Positions 1 through 13,460 are shown, counted from the stretch's first letter. The stretch is 64,000 bases of DNA from Seriola aureovittata (GCF_021018895.1 NC_079374.1:4724212-4788211); one strand, 5' to 3'. The notes: a model not told the origin generated them from the letters alone. Numbers and translations are program-made.

Positions 1-252
1 CTCCACAATGTTCTGGCAGGACAGAGAAGCAGCTGCAGCAAACATCTCATCTCACTGCGCTGCAGAACAGAGAGGTTCAGGAGATCCTTTGTTCCCACTG
101 CCATCAGGCTATACAACACCTCAGCCAAAGGAAGTGGACTAATCTAATTATTATTGTTCATTTATTATTAACTGTTTTTATTGTTATTATCAACAATGAG
201 CTAATGGACACATGAATTTCCCCTAGATGATAAATAAAGTATCTATCTATCT
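1..252 (+). mobile_element. 3' end of an L2/CR1-like LINE retrotransposon
   Basis: Frame 1 is open from the window edge to TAA at 145-147 and reads the end of a LINE ORF2, including RTERFRRSFVPTAIRLYN, a C-terminus I recognise from fish L2/CR1-type reverse transcriptases. A short AT-rich 3' UTR follows and ends in AATAAAG and a short ATCT repeat near 240-251, which is how these LINEs terminate. The element continues beyond the left edge, so only the last 48 codons are visible. This tail is undamaged, but that says nothing about the rest of the element. Confidence 0.85.
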
Positions 253-1511
253 TGAGTTAATTTTACTCAGTTACTTTCCACAACTGATTTTACCAACAAT
301 GATGTATCTATTAAAGCACAAGCCATATTACCATGACACCTTCTGTAAATACTTTTTACATAGTGATTCTGAGCTTTTTTCAGTGGCATCTGGCTAAAAT
401 CTTGAAGTACACACAACATTTGCATTAATGTTCACATTCATGTTCCCCAGAGGATACACACCTTTTTCCACTTTGGAAACTCCCATCAGGTCAATTTTCT
501 CTGGTGCACCACCCTCAGGATAAAATGTCAGTTTCATGCACAAGACTGCTCCTTATATGAGCAGCAGATTGCCATAAAATATAAGCACATTCATGTTCCC
601 GAGGGGATAATCAGGGTGTATGAATACTCTCTGAAGCCTCTCTATGTACTTTTAATTATAACGTTTTGGTTCTCAGGACTCCCACAGGAGGTTGGTGATG
701 GGAAATGCACACATCACAATCGTGATTGCAGCCAAACATTCACTTCCTTTAGCTCCTGTCCATAAAGACACTAGAATATAATAAGTGTATGTGTAGTGAA
801 TGGTGTCTCATCCAGCAGTGATGTGATTGGGTTATTATATGTGATTCTGACTGAAAGAGCAGCTACATTATCTTTTCCAACACATTTCACCGAAGGATAC
901 CAGATAAATAAAACTGTGGGAAACTAACGGAGTGTATGCACTAAGACAGGGTGATAGTGTGGTATGGATTTGGGCTCAGCTGCAGGGGAGTGGCTCATGG
1001 GAGCAGTGCCAGGTTTCTAATTGGCACAGGTGTTACCTGTTTAGCTGACTTTTGACTCTCTCTGGTGACGCAGTAGCATGCTGAATCTGGAAACAAAGAC
1101 ACACACACACACACACATACATGATGGAGCCAAGAGAGGATGGTTGTCCTCCTTTCAGGATTTTTGGGTTTGTGTTATTGAAGAGTCAGGACTGTTAAGC
1201 CCTCCAGAGTTGCCGGGCAAAAGAGCGGAGGAGCGGTAGAAAGCCTCTGTATCTTTGTGTGTGTGAGTAACAATAAAAAAAAAACTTAAAATAAACTAAG
1301 TGAATTGAACTGTGTGGGTCTGGTCTGTCTAAGTTACAGACAGAAATATGTAGGTATTGCTGTAAAACTGAATCGGGCTTATATAGCCTAACATAGCACC
1401 TGAACAGCTGTCATTACCATTACACATAGCTGTGGCTTAACCATCCTCAATATTAATTAAACATCAGGAGGATGATCAATGATCACTATTGAAGGAGACT
1501 TCCCAAAGTGC

Positions 1512-1565
<54 letters not shown>

Positions 1566-3475
1566 GTGTGTGACATCATGAAGGAATTCATTTAACAGAA
1601 TTCCTCTGGTAATCATTTTCTTTGTGCGGTGCTTTGTGCAGCCTCCACTGATGGTCAACCATGATTGTTGCCATTCATCATTTTCCACCTGCCTGAGCTT
1701 CAGCCACATTCATCACTTCCCACCTGCCTGAGCGGAGCCGGGGCTACAGAATCGCACAAGCCTGAGTGGGAAACAGAGAATCACAATGATTGAACGTCAA
1801 GGGAAGCAGATGTCAAACTGGTATTCGGCCTGAATGACACGCGGACCCCTCGCTTTCCCCTGTCACTTTAAACTATTAAGTGACCTTCAAAACAGAAACG
1901 CTACACCATTACTGCCGCGCTGTCACAGTCTGATGGCGAACGCTGACGGATGAGCGGTGAGGTGCTGAGGCCGTCAGAAAGCTCTCAAATCATTAAGGTG
2001 TGACCACTGGCAGCAGTATTGTGATGCAGACTCAAGTGACCATAAAGGCTTTGATGAATATGTTAAGCCAAAAGCCACGGGGACCGGGGATGAACAGATA
2101 TGAAGGGAAAACAAATTAAATACGGGACAGGGCTGAACTCTAATCACGATAGAATCATATTTTAATCTGTTCCACTTATCACCAGCTGACCTCGCCCCAC
2201 ACAGAGATATAGGCAGAGATATAAGGAAATACCTGGACACACACTCAGAGTTACTGCAAACGTTTGCTGTCACTGTCCAATTATATCCAAGCAGATAAGT
2301 GGGATATGTGACCCATGCAAATGAGGAAGGAAAAGCAATTTTGCCAGATCCTTGACATTCTTGATTTAAGCAAGGTGACCACTGCCCTCCATCTAATTGT
2401 CTTTCATTCATGTATGTAAATCAGACGAACTGGACTTTAATCCTCTTTCCAATACTTCTTCCTCTGCACACAGCCAATTTCCAGCTGTGTATCCGCCATC
2501 ACGGCTGAAGTGTATTCAGTGACGACCTATCTCTGTTGTTATCGTGTCACTGGTGATGTGATATAGCTGCCCTGCTATCACTAATCTTCAGCCCTTCAGA
2601 GTAATGATGATGATGTATGGGTGTTTGTGCAGCGGGGTCCTCTGAAGCCCGTGAACTGTGCCCCTCAGTCTCTGTCCATCTTGTTGTTATTTAACAGCGC
2701 CTCAGAGAGATTGTACGCTTGTTGGACAGGGAGGTCACTGATGTGATCTTAACTACAGCAGAGGACCACGGCTGGATTACTAGAAAATATGCCTCAGGAC
2801 ACAGACAAGGAAAAAAGGCCCCACCCACCACCCCCTTCAGTTAGTTGCTTCATTGTGTACTTAAATAATACACATATTAAATGTGTCCTGTCATTTTCCT
2901 CAATATAATTCTGCAATATCACAACTTGCCCCTAGAAACTGCATCCTATCGTTTGCTCTTATAACATTGGGCAGTGCCAGCGTGCTACAACTGTGTTTTC
3001 CCTGCTATCTCCTGCTAGCCCGGTCTCATCAGCATCACGGCAACAAGGAAAAACACATACAGATGTTAAAAATGTTTTATATTTTAACCATTTGCATTAG
3101 TGACCTGTTGATGACACACAAAGTGAAATAGCCAGCGAATACAAGCATAGGGCTGCCCAAAGCTAGTAGCTAGCTATACTTGCCAAATTTAATATCCCAT
3201 GTGCTAGCACCTAGCTACAATGTCCCTGCTTAGCATTTCACCTGCCGGGTTTACTGGATTTTTGGAATACATCTGTTATTTCAGAACATTTCACTTCATC
3301 CTTTTGCAGTACTCCTTTTTAATTCTAGCCCCCCCAACTGTAGACTTGCAGCTCACACAGAGAGACATAAGGGGCTGCGAGCACGCAGTTTAGATTGGCC
3401 GGGTGATGGCGCAGGAAGGTAGCCTACTTTTATAGAACACAATATTGTAAGCCGGCCCACCGGCAATTCTCCTGA
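253..3475. other. Intergenic spacer, no supported gene
   Basis: No exon-like open frame with flanking splice signals was recognised. About 420-640 resembles a common fish interspersed repeat (phrases such as ttcatgttcc and cagaggata appear twice), related to the copy at 27,420-27,960. Simple repeats are (AC)n at 1099-1117 and a long (TA)n at 1512-1566. The 145-codon minus-strand frame at 1974-2411 has no recognisable domain or splice context and is probably chance. Confidence 0.6.
1512..1566. repeat. (TA)n microsatellite
   Basis: About 55 bp of nearly uninterrupted TA dinucleotide. It makes a low-complexity Tyr/Ile frame on the minus strand that is not a gene. Confidence 0.95.
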
Positions 3476-3477
3476 CC

Positions 3478-4015
3478 CTCAGTGACTTTATCTGTTGCAT
3501 GATTGTTGGAGCCAGACAGGATGATTTCCTGTGATTTTCATGCACATCATGCTCTTGAGTTTTTGCTCAAAATGGAGCCAAAAACAAAAACAAAAAAACA
3601 CTAAGTGAGCAGCAGACAGAAACGCCTCGTTGATGAGAGATGTCAGGGTAAAATGGGCAGACTGGTTGCGGCTGACAGAGAGGCTACGCTAACTCAGGTA
3701 ACTCTTTGCAACTGTGGTGAGAAGTATCTCAGGATGCACAACACGTAGAGAACAGAAATCTGAGGCTGCAGTGGGCACAGGCTCACTGAAACTGGACAGT
3801 TAAAGACTGCCGGTCTGATGAATCTGGATTTCTGCTGAGGCACGCAGATGGTAGGGTCAGAATTTGGCGTCAACAGCATTAATCAATGGACCCAACCTGC
3901 CTTGTGTCAACAGTCCAGGTGTGGGGAATGTTTTTCTTGGCACACTTTGAGCCCCTTAACACCAATCAATCGCAGTTTGAATGCCACAGACTCTCTGAGT
4001 ATTGTGTCTGCCGTC
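3478..4015 (+). pseudogene. Tc1-type transposase remnant (family 1)
   Basis: A decayed plus-strand copy of the abundant fish Tc1-like transposon whose ends read like cactttattaggaacacc. Matching segments include ggtctgatgaatc, gcagatggtagggtcagaat, caatggacccaacctgcctt and tgtggggaatgttt. These cover the DNA-binding region through the middle of the transposase. Frame breaks, stop codons and deletions make it non-coding. Neither terminal inverted repeat was found. Two other copies of the family lie at 17,660-17,960 and 20,383-21,055. Confidence 0.85.
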
Positions 4016-7000
4016 TCTTTGTGGTTGTTTTGTTCCTTTTTTTTTTTTGGTCCTTTTGCATCTCTTTGGGATCATTTTGCATTTCTTTGTGATCTCTGAG
4101 CTCTGTATCTTCAAACCAAGAAATATTAACAGTCCCGTCATGCAGAGGCTCCCGAGCTCCTGGTCCTGTGCCCAGTAGTCCCGTCCGGTAATCCATCCAT
4201 GTGGAGGACAGATTGAACGATATTTGTTCTGTGGAAATGGGAGAAACTATAAAAGGCCTTTTTCTTTTTCTTTTTTTTTTCCCTCATTCGAGATGAACTG
4301 CACCTTGTCTGGAAAGTGGACGAGAGCAGGCAGCAGCAGGAGGCAGTGACAAAAAGCTGCAGTCAGTTTCCAACAGCCTTCTCAGTCTGCACAGGAAGTC
4401 AAAAACATATTTACAGGCTGATCAGTTTAATAAAATGTTACTAGACCAATCTATTCAGCTTGTACTTGTTATTGTTGTTTTAATAGTATTCTTCTATGTG
4501 ACAGGGCAGCTTATTAAAGTATCTGTGATCATTGTGTCAGCTCTTATTGTTTAACCTCATAATACTCAATTATTCCATAAGAAAAATTAGACAGAACTCC
4601 TCGTGTAAGGCTGCCATCGTCAGAGCAGATGGAGAGCAACTCGAAACACTGAAGCTGTCTTGATGTTGTGAGGTCATCGCTTCCTGTGTGTGTGTATATA
4701 TATATGTATATACGACGTCAGAGAAGGCAGGAGTCAAGTCAGAGAAAGGAACTGGCATCTATTGTGTGGTGATCAGGCCTGGCTCATCTCAGTTTCTTTG
4801 CAGCAACAGAATGGTACAGACATACAGTAAACATAGAGTATGGTAAGAATGAATCAATCAATATAAGTTCTTATTATGTTAAAAAGTGAACACACTGACA
4901 ACTAGTGCTGTATCAGCCCCGATGGTGATGTTGAAGATGAAAAACCCTGACCTTGGCACATTTACTTTACACTGAACCACACAGTACAAACCTCACTTGA
5001 CTGAACTGCACTGGAACTGGATGTTGCTGGAACTGACCATAAATCACTAATGTCACAGTTGCACTCGACCACTGGGTTTGGAATTGAATCACGTGACGTT
5101 GAACGTGGCCGTGTCTGACTGAGCTGGGGAGGGGAGTGGTCTGCGAATGTATGAGGTAGTTTACTCCGCAGTTGTGGTTAATCTGTGTGTTTTGCTTGAT
5201 TGTACTGCCAGAGTGTTTCATTCTTGATGGTCACCGTGATGAAGCTCGTTGGCGTGAGCGTCCTCTTTGAGCGAGGTCGTGTCCATGGGGTGTAAAGCCA
5301 GTTTTCATTGGAAAAAGGAAACACTATTTTAACATGAAATTGACCTTATGGTCAAATGGGCTCTTACGGCACAATGCATCAAATCAGCTCCTAAAAAAAA
5401 CTGTCATTGAATCTGGCCTTCAGTCAGTAGTTGTGTGATGACCTTGACTCTTGAATATATCAAGCGTCCATGGCAGAGATGTTGGGCATGAACAACCATT
5501 ACACCACAAAGGAAACTGATGATGCTTCTATACGCACAGCCTTGTACTTTCCAAAGCCTTTTTCTTTTGTCTGAGCTTCGGGGGCTTTGAAAATAGATTG
5601 ACTGCTGAGGCTGCCGCTGATAGACCCAGCTACATTCTCCCCCGCCGCCGCTGGGAGAGCACAGAAGAAGTAATGTGACACCGTCCTCTGGCTGCTGGAA
5701 GATGCCTGGAACTGCAGAGGCTTTTTCATCTGTTACTCTGCAACCAATAACAAGTCCTTGCAGCCATGTTTTGATTTCACACTTTGATCATTTCTCATGT
5801 TCGTCCATCCTTTTGAACAGGCGCTAATTGTTTTTTTTTGTTTGTTTTTTTATGTCTGTAGGCCATCCTTGTTTGTCACGCTGACATGTCGTCTCTCAGA
5901 TTCCACTCTGTCGTATCCAGTTTTACCTGTTTGTTGATCACTCACCAACTCTATCAGACCTGGATCCAGTTTTAAAAGACAAAATAAAGTACATTAATAG
6001 CAAGACAAAAGTTGAAGGCCTTCCCAAGGGTTAATGCCGGCGGTCAAGAGTTCACCCAATATATTAATAATTCTGCTTTGTCTGCTTCTGCTGGGCTTTG
6101 AAGTCTCTTTTTAAATGTGTCCAGAAACTTTCCCAAAGCCTCTAGCACTGATAAAACATTTAGAGTCAGTTGTGCTTTAAATTCAACCTTTCACAGAGTT
6201 TCACCATCGATCAGCTCACAGCTCCAGATCTAATATATTCTAATTCTTATTTATTTATTTGATTTTATCGATGAAATCTGTGTATAATTTAGGACTTTTT
6301 TCCTTTTTTTTTTTTTTTAAAGCAACAATTTGCTCATGTTTGTTTGACCCTATAACTTTTTGAAGATACATTGGGGTCCAAAGGTCTGAGACCAAAGGGA
6401 AAACTGGTCTCAGACTGTTGGATCCAACTATATACTGGAGCACAGTTTACCCACAGTGCAGTGGTTCTCCAACAGGATATGTTTCCGTGTCCACACATGG
6501 TGTCTGTGGAGTCCACTGGGCGGGGTGGTGGACCTTTTCAAGGTTCACCAGAGCCTTGTTGACCAGAATATCTTCAGGTGGTGTCCAGACAACTGTCGCA
6601 GTCCAGGTACTCTACCCTCTGTCCTCCCAGGAGAAACAACAGCATCAGTCGTTCAAGTGACAAAGCGTCCCAGCTGTTGTGGTAATTATGATTGATAATG
6701 GAGAAGAGAGGGGGTCTATGTTGGATCTGAATGGATGGGTGAATGAAAAATTGGATTTTAACATGGCAGAAAGTCAGCTAGCCATTAGCATTCAGATTAT
6801 AAAGGGAGAGATGAGCTATGAAGTCCTCTGACATTCACCCATGACATTATTAGTGATGTAGACGGACAGCTGTAGGACCTCTAGTCTACATCTGTAAAGA
6901 AATTCAACTTTTATTTATAGTAGTTAGCTCTGCTGTTTTTGTTAATTCCGTGTAAAACAGTGTAACTCAGTGTGATATGTGTAATATTATTATCATGTTT

Positions 7001-7145
7001 TTTAGAAAATGTTAAAACACTTTGAACTAGAATCACCGCCGTGCAGTTGTTTACCTCCGTCACTCAGACTAGTGTCAGGTTACCTCCCTGTTTATCCAGA
7101 GTCAACTAAAACATTAACCATTTTTGTGAAGTCTTAAGTTAAGGC
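4016..7145. other. Intergenic spacer, no supported gene
   Basis: Nothing gene-like was recognised. It contains a short TG/TA run at 4685-4712 and poly-T tracts. About 6590-6700 resembles 9360-9480 (shared wording such as cctcccaggagaaacaacagcat), so it is a low-copy dispersed repeat of unknown type. Near 7030 the words caccgccgtgcagttgt recur at 10,509. Confidence 0.55.
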
Positions 7146-7147
7146 TA

Positions 7148-7450
7148 AAAAGTGTTTTGTCAGGTCACACTGACCTTGACCTTTGACCTTTGATCTAAAT
7201 CTAATCGGTTCATTCTTGAGTCTAAGTGAACGATTGTGCCAAATTTGAAGGGATTCCCTTCTCTCGAGATTATTGCATTCACAATGCCAAACCACGTTTT
7301 GTGAGGCCACTGTTACCTTGACCTTTGACCTTTAGTCACCAAAATCAAATCAGTTCATCTTTGAGTCCAAATGAATGTTTGTGCCAAATTAGAAGAAGTT
7401 GCATCAAGGCGTTACTGAGATACATCGTGTAAACAGGAAAACAACATGAC
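7148..7450 (+). repeat. Tandem pair of the fish TTGACCTTTGACC repeat
   Basis: Two diverged copies of a monomer of about 155 bp. Each runs through ccttgacctttgacctttg, then aatcggttcattcttgagtc or its variant, then gtgccaaatttgaag, and ends near a gagat word. The second copy begins near 7290. This wording is very common in teleost genomes. Function and transposition mechanism are unknown to me. Confidence 0.8.
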
Positions 7451-8624
7451 TGAGGCATAAGAACTACAAAATGAAGCTGATGATAACTGGTCATGTGACC
7501 CATGTATATGTATTCATCACACCTGTGAACGCTCTTGAGAGAACCTGAGGAAGCCACAGGCGAAAAAGTCACTGTGAAGGTATCTGAGTGTGTGGTGGTT
7601 GAGTTTGAGTTCCAGATTAAGTTTTTCAGCAGTGATTTGTAACGTTTTTGCAACGTGCAGACAAATGACATCGTCTGGTCGATTAGTAACATTAAACAGA
7701 AATTAAATGACAAACACATGTTTTGATTTTAATTTGGAAGGAAATGTTGGGGTTTTTCTTGTTTCCACCTCCCACAGTGAGGATGTGGGGCTGGATCATT
7801 GGAAGCTTTTATGACTGTTTATGACGGTATACGTATGCACAGTAAGCAAAATACACAACAGTGAATTTTACTGGTTACCTCTCAATCACCGAGACAGAGG
7901 ACAGGTTTATTTCTGCTGATATGACAGTGTTTTGGATTGTTAAGCATCTGCACTTATGGATGTGTTACTGCAACTGTACTTCCTCACGGGTACGCCCACG
8001 CAAACACAAACCCTGCACTGTCAATTTTATTTATTTATTTATTTATTTATTGTCAGGGAGTGTTATTATATGTTACATCAATCTGCTGCTATATTCTTCA
8101 TCTATTTGTCACGTGAGTCACATATATCTGAATGACTCACATGACAAACAAATAAAAAAGAATACATCATGCTTCTTTAAAGCTTCATTTTATTACTATT
8201 TTTATCACTCCACACAGTCTCTTCACTGACAAAAGCTCAGGTACAGTAATCTTTGAGGGAGGAAAAAATGCCTTCAAATTTCATATTGTTGAAGGTCTCT
8301 GCTTGGTCTTAGTCAATTTCCCTTTGTGAAAGAAAAAAATAATAAAATAAATCTTAATCAGCTACAGAGGGCTGTACGGATGCAGCCTGCAGTGTATACA
8401 GGGAGAGGCTTTGCATAGCTCTCCAAAGAGATTTACTTTATCTCACCATACGTACAAAGGCTTCTTTTCATTCTAGCTTAACTCTAGGGCCAACATAACC
8501 TAAGTTTGACAGTAGCAGGGTTTCACATTTCACAACTTACTTTGTTATCCACTAGAAACTGGATATATTTTCAGCCTACCACACCTTAAAGAGCAGCATC
8601 AGTAGTTTATTACTTGGCTTTTTC

Positions 8625-8650
8625 CTTTCTTTCTTTCTTTCTTTCTTTCC
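8625..8650. repeat. (CTTT)n microsatellite
   Basis: About six units of CTTT followed by a pyrimidine-rich stretch. Confidence 0.9.
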
Positions 8651-8692
8651 TCCCTTTTTTTTATGACACAGCTCCCATAGGTGGATGTGTAA

Positions 8693-9264
8693 ATCAGAGG
8701 TGGATAAAGTACAAACCTCCTTTACATGAATCAAATAATAAGTCCTCCTGGTCAAATATTACTCCAATACCAGTGAATGTTGCTCAGTCAGATTTGTACT
8801 TGAGTTAAAGTACTGGAGTACTTGCTTTGAAAGACAATGCCAACTCATTGTTGTGTTGTTCCACAGTGCTTTTATATAACCTAATGACGCTGAAACAATC
8901 TACTGACTGACTGTAGAACCTGTAGAGTAAAAAGTTTGTAGAATATGATACGAAGCTGATAAAAATGGCCATAAAAACACTATTGAATCGACAAAAGGAG
9001 CCAACTACTACAAGCTGTCTGTTTAAAAGTTTGTGTAAATACCTTTCGCAAGTTGGATGGCACATTTTTGGAAGGCAGTGAAGAAGTTTGTCTGTGGTAA
9101 ACACAACAAATGTTTAAAACGAAAGGAATCTTTATTTATTTCTAAAATTTCAAACATGGACTTAAAATAAGGAAAATAATACTCAAGAAATACACAAGAC
9201 ACTGGAAAAATATACTTAAGTACAGTGCTCAAGTAAATGTACTTTGTTTCTGTCTAACCCTGGT
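8693..9264. mobile_element. Non-autonomous DNA transposon with 'gtactt' ends
   Basis: A ~570-bp unit. The left end reads cagaggtggataaagtac and the right end reads gtactttgtttctgtctaac followed by cctgg. The reverse complement of the right end begins ccaggg and also leads into a gtac motif, so the ends are an imperfect inverted repeat. Dense gtact/agtac words just inside each end are typical of a fish short-element family usually grouped with hAT. No transposase frame is present. Target-site duplications were not clear. Confidence 0.65.
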
Positions 9265-12010
9265 GTAAGTGTTTCAACATGTGCTGTGTTGACAGCTACA
9301 CATGTAGGTCCTCCTCCGCCCCTCATGCTATTGGTGAGTATGGGGACCTGCAGAGTCTTTCCTCCCAAGAGAAACGACAGCATCTGTCATTTCAGCTAAT
9401 CCCTAAAGAGACCATGTGATTGTGTTCGACTGACAAAGACCTTTAGCAGCTGCAGGAATTATGACTCTTGTGTGGGTGAATCAGGCCTCTGGTGGTTTCC
9501 CATTTCCTATAGATTGGTTTCTTATAATCATGACCATGATCGTTCCTGCACCATAACCAAGAGGGCAAAGGTTCGCCAACATTAACGAAGTAGCACCTTT
9601 AACCCACGACGATGATTTTTCCGTAAAGCACAGCAATATCACATGAACAGATTTATTTTTTTCAGCTGTGATTTGTAAGGAACCTTGGATGACGAAATGA
9701 TGTTGTCCTGTTGATAGCAGCATCAGATCAGAAAACGTTGTTATTGTGGAGAGATAAACGATGGATTTTGTCATTCAGTTTAGAGGACTGCTTGGATTTG
9801 CAGGCAATCACAGACAATCTGGGGGCATATAAAGGCTGAGTAGCTGTTCTCATGGGTCAATCGGCTTTTTTCTGCTGCCTGCTTCCACTCGAGTATACAC
9901 AGTTTCTATTATGAGCCATTTGTGCTGGGGGATGTCTTGCTCACCCTTGTGTGTTGTTGCAGGCTTAAGGTCAGAGAGACTGCGAACCTGGGGTCACATT
10001 TAGTAAATAGGATAATGAATTATGTTTCTCATTACAAGAAAGATCTGAAGTGGAGAGCAGCCATTTTATTTTTATCTTCCCTTCCTGTTTTTGTGTAGTT
10101 ATGGAGTTCGGTTTATAATTGTAATTTATAGTCTCATTAGTTTGTTATTCTGGCTATAGACTCACCCTTAAATTCAAATTATTATATATTATATTATATT
10201 ATATTATAATATACTTCCATATTTGGCAAAAACGGCAACAGAAAATGTGCAGACTCTGTGACGTCAGCCACAGGTTTCTGAAGAGCGGTTTTGAAGCTCA
10301 GAGTAAGCTGTTCCACCTTCGCCATCTTAGCAGTGCTTGACTCTGCCCCTAACTCCCGGCTAATCCTGTGTGTGGAGCCGAGACTTTGGTGCATGTCGGT
10401 TTGTGGTAAACATACACTCACCCACCTGTCACTCAAAGCAGTACATCCTCAATTATGCAGAAATTTAAGCCTTAATAAAATTTAAACTGGTGGGTTATGT
10501 AAAAATTCACCGCCGTGCAGTTGTCATGAAGGAGGAAATTAGCTACAGAGAACAAAACTGTTTTTGTACCAGGCTGTAAACACTTTTTTTTCTGCTGTAT
10601 AGTTAAGATGGGAGTCTATGGGGATTGACTTGCTTTTGGAGCCAGCCTCTGGTGGATTGAAGGAACTGCAGGTTGCTGTTTGGTTTGGTCACTCCTCTCC
10701 CCTGGAACAACTCAAGGTCTTGTTTCCTTCTGTCCTCCTTTTTTCTTTTATTCCCTCTTTCTTTCTTATGTTCTTTTATTCATTCATCAAAGGGGGTGCA
10801 TCATCCAGTAGAACAATCACATATCCAAGGAGGAATCAAACAGGTCACAAGTCATACAGTGAAAAACAGTTTCATACAGATTAGTGATCATTGTGGCTGT
10901 GCCCGTGGCAGCCATCCTGATTACAAGCATATCAACCAAAAACTTATCCCCAAGCCTTTTTAAAGGTCTATTCTACAACACCTTTTAAATAATTTCAAAT
11001 ACACTAAGACTCACTATTTTTACATTATAGGAAAAAATAATCCCAAATGATTCTCACCCTTCATGGATAGATTAAAAAACTGCAGCCTGATCACTGTATT
11101 ACCACGTGCACAATAATTATTCTTCAAGAGTCTGTAAACAAAGTCATTAGTGGGCTGTTGTAGACTTCTGTAGTGTCTGTAATAAGGCCACTGATTACTT
11201 GTTTTGGTGTTAGCAAAGACATCAGCCTTGGAAGAATATTGGCATTAGTGCTGGATAGAACCAGACCTGATCAATTCTCTGTTAATGAGCTCCCCACCTC
11301 TCTCTTCTCCTCTTCTTTCTTTATTCCTCTCTGCTGTCTGCCGAGCTCACCCGCCTGCAAGAGCAGTGAAGGAGTGCCACGCTGGTTCATCCATGAACCT
11401 TTAAAGGTCACGTAATATCTTGGCAAGCAGCCACTGAACATTAACCTAGAGTTGCATTGTACTTTCCTATTTGTTGTGTCAGGTTGATCTACTGAGGATG
11501 AGAACATTATGAATAATATTTTACTGAGTGATCATCATTTGAAACTGTTTTTTTTCCAATGAATAATGCACCTTCTCGAATTCATGAGACAAAACGTGAC
11601 CCTTAACGCCTATTTATCCCGGGGTATCGTTTTTCATATGTTGACTGGTTATTTTCCCTGAGAAATGAAAACCTAGTAGTCTTGCTCTTTCTCTCTGACA
11701 ACACACACACACACAAGGTGAAGAAGCGGATGTAATCTATGACTATGAAATCACTACACCGCACACTTACTATTCATGGTGTCAAGAGTTTAATAAAATC
11801 CCAGGTATAATTTAACTACAAAGTTTCACAGTTATTCCCCCACTCATTCGTTTTTTTTTATCAGCTCCATTTTTTTCAGACGTGTCTCACCGTATCTTAC
11901 AGGTGTACATGACGCAGTGGCTGTTTCCCCGGCCTTTCTTTACAGTGTGATGTGTGGAGTGCCGCAGGATGCCATAAGCAGATTTTGTTGGTGATACATG
12001 AACAGTGTCT
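9265..12010. other. Intergenic spacer, no supported gene
   Basis: No gene recognised. About 10,500-10,700 carries the common fish repeat wording atgggagtctatggggattg and ggagccagcctctgg. (ATATT)n lies at 10,182-10,210 and a short (AC)n at about 11,700-11,716. Confidence 0.55.

Positions 12011-12083
<73 letters not shown>
12011..12083. repeat. (CAG)24 trinucleotide repeat
   Basis: 73 bp of uninterrupted CAG. No frame through it has exon boundaries or flanking sequence I recognise as coding, so I call it a microsatellite, not a polyglutamine or polyalanine tract. A purity of about 24 units suggests recent expansion and likely length polymorphism. Confidence 0.97.
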
Positions 12084-12085
<2 letters not shown>

Positions 12086-13067
12086 GCTCTGAGCTCCTGC
12101 AGTGTTTGCCCACAGGGGGAAACAGATGAGGTTGACTCAGGGGTCATCAGCTCCTCCTGGGCGGGACGCAGCTGATCATCATCCTCTGCTCAACAATCGA
12201 AGCACAATACCAAAACGGAGAGGTGAAGAAGCATGGTAGCCTTTTACCACCCACTGCTCTGCCCGCAGGACAGCAACACTGTGTTCTTTCAGACTGGACA
12301 TACCATGAAAAGTTACATGAATATAAACATGTAATACATTATTGATAGATTAGACTCCCATCTTTTCCGTCATTGTGGTCATTTTCAAAAAAAAGAAAAA
12401 AATCACCCCAAACATAATCCACGCATGATGTGCGGAAAACAACCAAACTAAAAATGGGTGTTCAATGGTTAAAGAAATTGAGTTTTTGTTTATTTTCCTT
12501 TGGTCAACAGTCATTTTATGCTCCAGTAAGAGAATAAACCGTAAATCCCCAGACACAGTACACCACCTGCCAACCACTGCCACGGGTCAGTAAAGGTTAA
12601 CTTTTTATTCTTAACTCCAAACTCCTCACTGTTGTGCTCCATCAGTCATTTTTAACCAGGTTCAATTGAAAAACAGACGTTCCTCTGCTGTCTTAGAAAT
12701 GGGAGTTAAGTGAACTTCAGAGTCATTTCTGAGTTTTGAACAGGGGCAGTTGAGGTAAGTTCAACATGCTCAATAAAACTTAATACATTGGTTAGATGAA
12801 CATATTGATTTGGTTTCCATTAACATTTTCTCTGTCTTTATTTCTCTTTAATGCTGCTGCTGCTCTTTGCACCAGAGATTTTACAAAGACATGTTAGGCT
12901 GCTCGCAGTAACCTTGTTACATTTTAATTGTATGTGCTCAGGGACTGTTAAATAACCATGACAAAACATGTATTGAAAACACATGAAGTTTTCATCATGT
13001 AACAAACTAGAAAACAGAGGGGTCTCAATCTCAAACAATGCATCCTAGGAAGTTTATTAATATTATA

Positions 13068-13460
13068 CAGTGGCCCAGACGCGTCAACACAAGGCAAAAG
13101 CTACAATGCAAATGCATTCATGTTGTTGCTTTTGTATTTGTGTTCTGGCTTTTGTATTCGGGTTGTGGCTTTTGTATTTGGTTTGTGGCTTTTGCATTCC
13201 TGGTGTAGCCTTTGTGTTTGTATTTGTGCTGTGGCTTAATTTTCATTCATGTTGTTGCTTTTGTATTTGTGTTCTGGCTTTTGTATTTGGTTTGTGGCTT
13301 TTGCATTCCTGTTGTAGCCTTTGTATTTGTATTTGTGCTGTGGCTTAATTTTCATTCATGTTGTTGCTTTTTTATTTTGCCCTGTGGCTTCTGTATTTCT
13401 GTTGTGGTTTTTGCATTTGTGTTGTGGCTCTTGCATTGTGTTAACCCATCTGAGCCACTG
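13068..13460. mobile_element. TIR element (pogo/Tc1-like ends) with internal minisatellite
   Basis: The left end begins cagtggcccagacgcgtcaa and the right end finishes acccatctgagccactg. The reverse complement of the right end matches the left end over about 48 bp with roughly nine mismatches. The element is flanked by TA on both sides (13,066-13,067 and 13,461-13,462). CAGT/ACTG ends with a TA target are typical of pogo/Tc1-mariner. The 393-bp unit has no transposase; its interior is an array of ~18-bp units (gttgtggcttttgtattt and variants) arranged partly in a ~125-bp higher-order repeat. It therefore looks like a MITE. Confidence 0.8.
13116..13412 (+). repeat. Minisatellite inside the TIR element
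   Basis: Degenerate units of about 18 bp such as ttgtggcttttgtatttg. A longer block beginning ttcatgttgttgctttt occurs at about 13,118, 13,245 and 13,356. The long plus-strand open frames here, repeating Cys, Phe, Val and Leu, arise from the repeat and are not genes. Confidence 0.85.

Noticed and set aside
1974..2411. Minus-strand open frame of 145 codons
   Set aside because: No recognisable domain, no splice or promoter context, composition like the surrounding spacer; consistent with chance.
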